A program made the position numbers and the translations under genes. A stretch of DNA of 64,000 nucleotides, taken from positions 372,001 to 436,000 of the forward strand of contig NZ_CP044972.1 of assembly GCF_010104355.1 (NCBI RefSeq), read 5' to 3'. Under the pieces are notes generated by a model. The model did not search any database, was not told where the DNA came from, and saw nothing but the letters and a program-made list of their open reading frames with translations. Of this stretch, positions 61,230-64,000 are shown in pieces; the stretch's first letter is position 1, and every line of letters begins with the position of its first letter. This stretch comes from Hydrogenophaga sp. PBL-H3. Lineage in GTDB: Bacteria > Pseudomonadota > Gammaproteobacteria > Burkholderiales > Burkholderiaceae_C.

Positions 61230-62042
61230 ATGGACACCCCGACCGACTTCACCGCCCTCAAACAACGCCAGCAAACGGCCTGGGCCAGCGGCGACTATGC
61301 CGTGATCGGCACCACGCTGCAGATCGTGGGCGAATCGCTGGCCGAAGCCTGCGACCTGCGCTGGGACGAAGCCGTGCTGGACGTGGCCGCCGGCAACGGC
61401 AACGCCAGCCTGGCCGCAGCGCGGCGTGGCTGCGACGTGACCTCCACCGACTACGTGGGCGAGTTGCTGGAGCGCGGCGCGGCGCGTGCACGCGCCGAGC
61501 ACCTGGCCATGGCCACCCAGGTGGCCGACGTGGAGGCGCTGCCTTTCAAGGACGCCAGTTTCGACGTGGTGCTGTCCACCTTCGGCGTGATGTTCGCGCC
61601 CGACCAGCAGCGCTCGGCCGCCGAGATGGCGCGTGTGTGCCGCCCGGGCGGGCGCATCGGCATGGCCAACTGGACGCCCGAGGGTTTCATCGGCCAGCTG
61701 TTCAAGACCCTGGGCCGCCACCTGCCGCCGCCGGCGGGGGTGAAGCCGCCGTCGCTCTGGGGCGTGAAGTCGCACCTGGAGACCTTGTTTGGAGACCAGG
61801 CCTCGGCCATCGCCGCCACCCCCAGGATGTTCAACTTCCGTTACCGTTCGGCTGCGCACTTCGTCGAGGTGTTCCGCACCTGGTACGGCCCGGTGCACAA
61901 GGCGTTTGCCGCCTTGCCCCCGGAGACCGCGGTGCTGCTGGAGCGCGATCTCATCGAGTTGCTCAACCGCCTGAACCAGGGTGGCGAGCTCTCGCTGGTC
62001 GTGCCGAGCGAATACCTCGAGGTCGTCATCACGCGCCGTTGA
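61230..62042 (+). CDS. Class I SAM-dependent methyltransferase
   Basis: A 270-residue methyltransferase. The SAM-binding motif I is VLDVAAGNGNASLAAARRG near residue 50, with DVEALPFKDASFDVVLSTFG near 100 and RVCRPGGRIGMANWTPEG near 140. It belongs to the UbiE/Methyltransf_11 group. AAGGAAG lies 5 bases before the ATG. The acceptor is unknown. It is followed by an OsmC-type gene after 17 bases. Confidence 0.88.
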   Translation: MDTPTDFTALKQRQQTAWASGDYAVIGTTLQIVGESLAEACDLRWDEAVLDVAAGNGNASLAAARRGCDVTSTDYVGELLERGAARARAEHLAMATQVADVEALPFKDASFDVVLSTFGVMFAPDQQRSAAEMARVCRPGGRIGMANWTPEGFIGQLFKTLGRHLPPPAGVKPPSLWGVKSHLETLFGDQASAIAATPRMFNFRYRSAAHFVEVFRTWYGPVHKAFAALPPETAVLLERDLIELLNRLNQGGELSLVVPSEYLEVVITRR

Positions 62043-62059
62043 AACCCTGGAGACACGCC

Positions 62060-62575
62060 ATGAACGCACAAGAGCACATCCGCAACGCCTTCAGCCGCAT
62101 GGCACACGTGTTCGCCAAAAAGCCCGAGGCCGCCCGGGGCGGCAGCGTCATGCGGGCGCGGGTGGTGGACGGGCTGCGCTGCGAGGCCCAGGAGGGCGAC
62201 TGGCGCTTCAGCATCGACATGCCGGTGGAGGGCGGCGGCAGCGGTGCTGGCCCCACGCCCGGCGTGCACGGCCGGGCCGCGCTGGCCAGTTGCCTGGCCA
62301 TCGGCTACGGCATCTGCCTGGCGCGTGCCGGCATCGAGGTGCGCAGCCTGGAGGTGGAAGTCGCGGTTGACTACGACAACCGGGGCCTGCTCGGCATGGA
62401 CGGCATCTACCCTGGCTACCTCGGGGTGCGCCACACGCTGTACCTGGACGCGGACGCCACGCCCGCGCAACTCACGCCGGTGATCGCCGAGGCGCAGCGG
62501 TGCAGTCCCTACCTGCACGTGTTCGCCGACCCGCAGCCGCTGCAGGGCAGCGTGATCTACGGCACGCGAGGCTGA
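62060..62575 (+). CDS. OsmC-family peroxiredoxin-like protein
   Basis: A 171-residue protein. The two conserved Cys are in ALASCLAIGYGICLA near residue 78 and AEAQRCSPYLHVFAD near 145. They form the thiol pair used by OsmC/Ohr proteins to reduce hydroperoxides, with Arg near the N-terminal domain. It sits between two methyltransferase genes, one base before the second. The combination is unusual for OsmC. Confidence 0.88.
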   Translation: MNAQEHIRNAFSRMAHVFAKKPEAARGGSVMRARVVDGLRCEAQEGDWRFSIDMPVEGGGSGAGPTPGVHGRAALASCLAIGYGICLARAGIEVRSLEVEVAVDYDNRGLLGMDGIYPGYLGVRHTLYLDADATPAQLTPVIAEAQRCSPYLHVFADPQPLQGSVIYGTRG

Positions 62576-62576
62576 C

Positions 62577-63392
62577 ATGGACGGGCGGCTTCAACTGCGC
62601 GTGCAGCGCTACGGGTGGGACCGCGCCTCGGCGCGGTACGAAGACCTGTGGCGCGAGGCGCTGGCCCCGGCCACGCAGGGCGTGTTGCGCCTGGCCCGGC
62701 TGCAGCCGGGCGAACGTGTGCTCGACGTGGCGTGCGGCTCGGGTGTGCTCACGCGAGCGGCGCTGGCCGCCGTCGGGCCGCGCGGCGAAGCCGTGGGCTG
62801 CGACGTGTCGGCGGGCATGGTGGCGGTGGCTCAGGCCGCATCCATCGGCTGCCATTTCCTGCGCACCGATGCGCAGACCGTGGACGCGGTGCTGCCTCCC
62901 GATCATTTCGATGTGGTGCTGTGCGGGCTGGGCCTGATGTACATGCCCGACCCCGAGGCCAGCCTGGCCGCCATGGCGCGCTGCCTGCGACCGGGTGGGC
63001 GGCTGGTGGTGTCGGTCTGGGGCGAGCGCGCGGCCTGCGGCTGGTCGGGCGTCTTCCCCATCGTCGACGCGCGCGTGCAGTCCGAGGTCTGCCCGATGTT
63101 TTTCCGTCTTGGCGGAGGTGACACGCTGCGCACCGCGCTGGCCGGCGCCGGTCTGCGGGAGGTACACGCCGAGCGCATCGCCACCACCATCGATTACGCG
63201 GACAGCGCCACCGCGTGCGACGCGGCCTTTGAAGGGGGGCCGGTGGCGCTGGCCTACGGCCGCTTCGACACGCCCACCCGCATCGCCGTGCACGCCGAGT
63301 ACCTCGCGTCCCTGCAGCGCTGGGCCCGCGCTGGCGGCTTTGCGCTGCCGGGCGAGTTCGTGCTCGGCGTGGGCGAGCGCCCGCTCGCCTGA
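62577..63392 (+). CDS. Class I SAM-dependent methyltransferase
   Basis: A 271-residue methyltransferase. Motif I is VLDVACGSGVLTRAALAAVG near residue 48, followed by VGCDVSAGMVAVAQ near 72 and HFDVVLCGLGLMYMPDPEAS near 105. It differs from the first methyltransferase beyond the fold. It starts one base after the OsmC stop and ends four bases before a convergent binding-protein gene. The acceptor is unknown. Confidence 0.88.
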   Translation: MDGRLQLRVQRYGWDRASARYEDLWREALAPATQGVLRLARLQPGERVLDVACGSGVLTRAALAAVGPRGEAVGCDVSAGMVAVAQAASIGCHFLRTDAQTVDAVLPPDHFDVVLCGLGLMYMPDPEASLAAMARCLRPGGRLVVSVWGERAACGWSGVFPIVDARVQSEVCPMFFRLGGGDTLRTALAGAGLREVHAERIATTIDYADSATACDAAFEGGPVALAYGRFDTPTRIAVHAEYLASLQRWARAGGFALPGEFVLGVGERPLA

Positions 63393-63396
63393 ACGC

Positions 63397-64000
63397 TCAG
63401 GGCTGGCGAGCGGGTGCCACGGCGGCACCCTGGATGCCGTGGCGCTGCAGCCCGGCCGCCACGAAACCGGTGGCCTTCATCTCTTCGATGAAACCGCTGA
63501 GCCAGGCCTGCGCGGCGGTGCGGCCCTTGGGCACGCCCATGGACTGCTCGATCACCATGAAGCGCCCGGGCAACAGGCGCACGCCGCCCACGCGCTGCGC
63601 GTCCATCTCCAGTTGCTGCTTCACGCCGGCGGCCACATCGAGCTTCTCGGCGAGGAACATGTCGGTCACGGCGGGCGAGGTGGGTGCGCGCACCAGCGTG
63701 GCGGCTTTGATCTCGCGTGTGAGGAACAGGTCGTAGGCGCTGCCCTTGCCCACCACCACCCGGGTACCGGCGCGGTCCACGTCTTCGTTGCGACGCAGCG
63801 CCGAGTCGTTGCGCACCAGGTAGGCGCCTTCAATCACCACGTAGGGCGCGGTGTATTCCATGTCGGCCGCGCGCACCGGGTCGATGGCCACGAAGGCGAG
63901 GTCGACCTTGCCGGCCTTGATGCCTTCCACCACGTTGCCGGCCGAGTTGAACAGCACCAGCTCCAGCGGCAGGCCAAGGCGGCGCGCGGCCTCTCGCGCC
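63397..64000 (-). CDS. Solute-binding-like protein (SBP_bac_3), partial at the window edge
   Basis: The reading frame stays open to base 64000, so the N-terminus is outside the window. The visible 200 residues parallel the protein at 16846-17646: GKVDLAFVAIDPVRAADMEY, GKGSAYDLFLTREIKAATLV and LPGRFMVIEQSMGVPKGRTA are matching blocks. The paralogue has no signal peptide, so this one may also be cytoplasmic, but that cannot be seen here. Confidence 0.8.
   Translation of the reverse strand, partial: AREAARRLGLPLELVLFNSAGNVVEGIKAGKVDLAFVAIDPVRAADMEYTAPYVVIEGAYLVRNDSALRRNEDVDRAGTRVVVGKGSAYDLFLTREIKAATLVRAPTSPAVTDMFLAEKLDVAAGVKQQLEMDAQRVGGVRLLPGRFMVIEQSMGVPKGRTAAQAWLSGFIEEMKATGFVAAGLQRHGIQGAAVAPARQP

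Noticed and set aside
1..64000. tRNA, rRNA, CRISPR array, insertion sequence or prophage
   Set aside because: No cloverleaf, regularly spaced repeats, transposase, integrase or phage structural motif was recognised on either strand.

Overview
The window looks like chromosomal DNA of a high-GC betaproteobacterium of the order Burkholderiales, most likely a Comamonadaceae member (Hydrogenophaga-like). This rests on the Bug/TctC-type binding proteins, the many LysR and IclR regulators, the Burkholderiales-type trimeric porin, a PEP-CTERM protein, a proteobacterial-type gshA and a dispersed repeat whose core reads TTCGACAAGCTCAGCCCG. No rRNA or tRNA gene, IS element, prophage or CRISPR array was seen, so the taxonomic placement is an inference.

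Layout. 1-8 kb is housekeeping: a flagellar rod-like gene with a sigma-28 promoter, proA, gshA, kup, benE, gshB and a VF530 protein. 8.2-24.4 kb is a catabolic island. A plus-strand operon encodes a CapA-like metallohydrolase, an oligopeptide-type ABC transporter without its binding protein, a cupin-like protein, a 2-hydroxyacid dehydrogenase and a gallate-type extradiol dioxygenase. Next to it lie a solute-binding-like protein, an MFS exporter, the missing family-5 binding protein, a LysR regulator, a porin and a VanB-like reductase. Three promoters here (8.25, 20.9 and 22.2 kb) share a 14-base core, ATAACTGATACAGC, followed 41-42 bases later by a (G)NCAACATAAT box. This points to one LysR-controlled uptake and ring-cleavage regulon and is the main discovery candidate.

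24.4-32 kb carries a nitrate/taurine-type ABC operon ending in an EmrE-like SMR gene, a class II amidotransferase with an MFS pump, an AI-2E family permease, a CWC protein and a lipoprotein behind a putative FNR site. 32-39 kb has a PEP-CTERM protein with a sigma-54 promoter, a GntR-TRAP-gamma-glutamyltransferase cluster and an M48 protease. 39-46 kb has malate synthase G, a haloacid dehalogenase, and an IclR/HMG-CoA-lyase/CoA-transferase unit with a perfect 19-bp palindrome between the divergent genes.

46-54.6 kb is a second catabolic block: two Bug binding proteins, a 2-hydroxyacid dehydrogenase, an alpha/beta hydrolase, an acyl-CoA synthetase and an enoyl-CoA hydratase. It is bracketed by two copies of ATTCCA-N5-TGGAAT, one of them just upstream of an IclR gene. 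54.6-64 kb holds a beta-propeller protein with an HTH regulator, a GSU2403-type nucleotidyltransferase, an autotransporter, a CadC-like regulator divergent from a methyltransferase-OsmC-methyltransferase operon, and a second signal-less binding protein that runs off the window.
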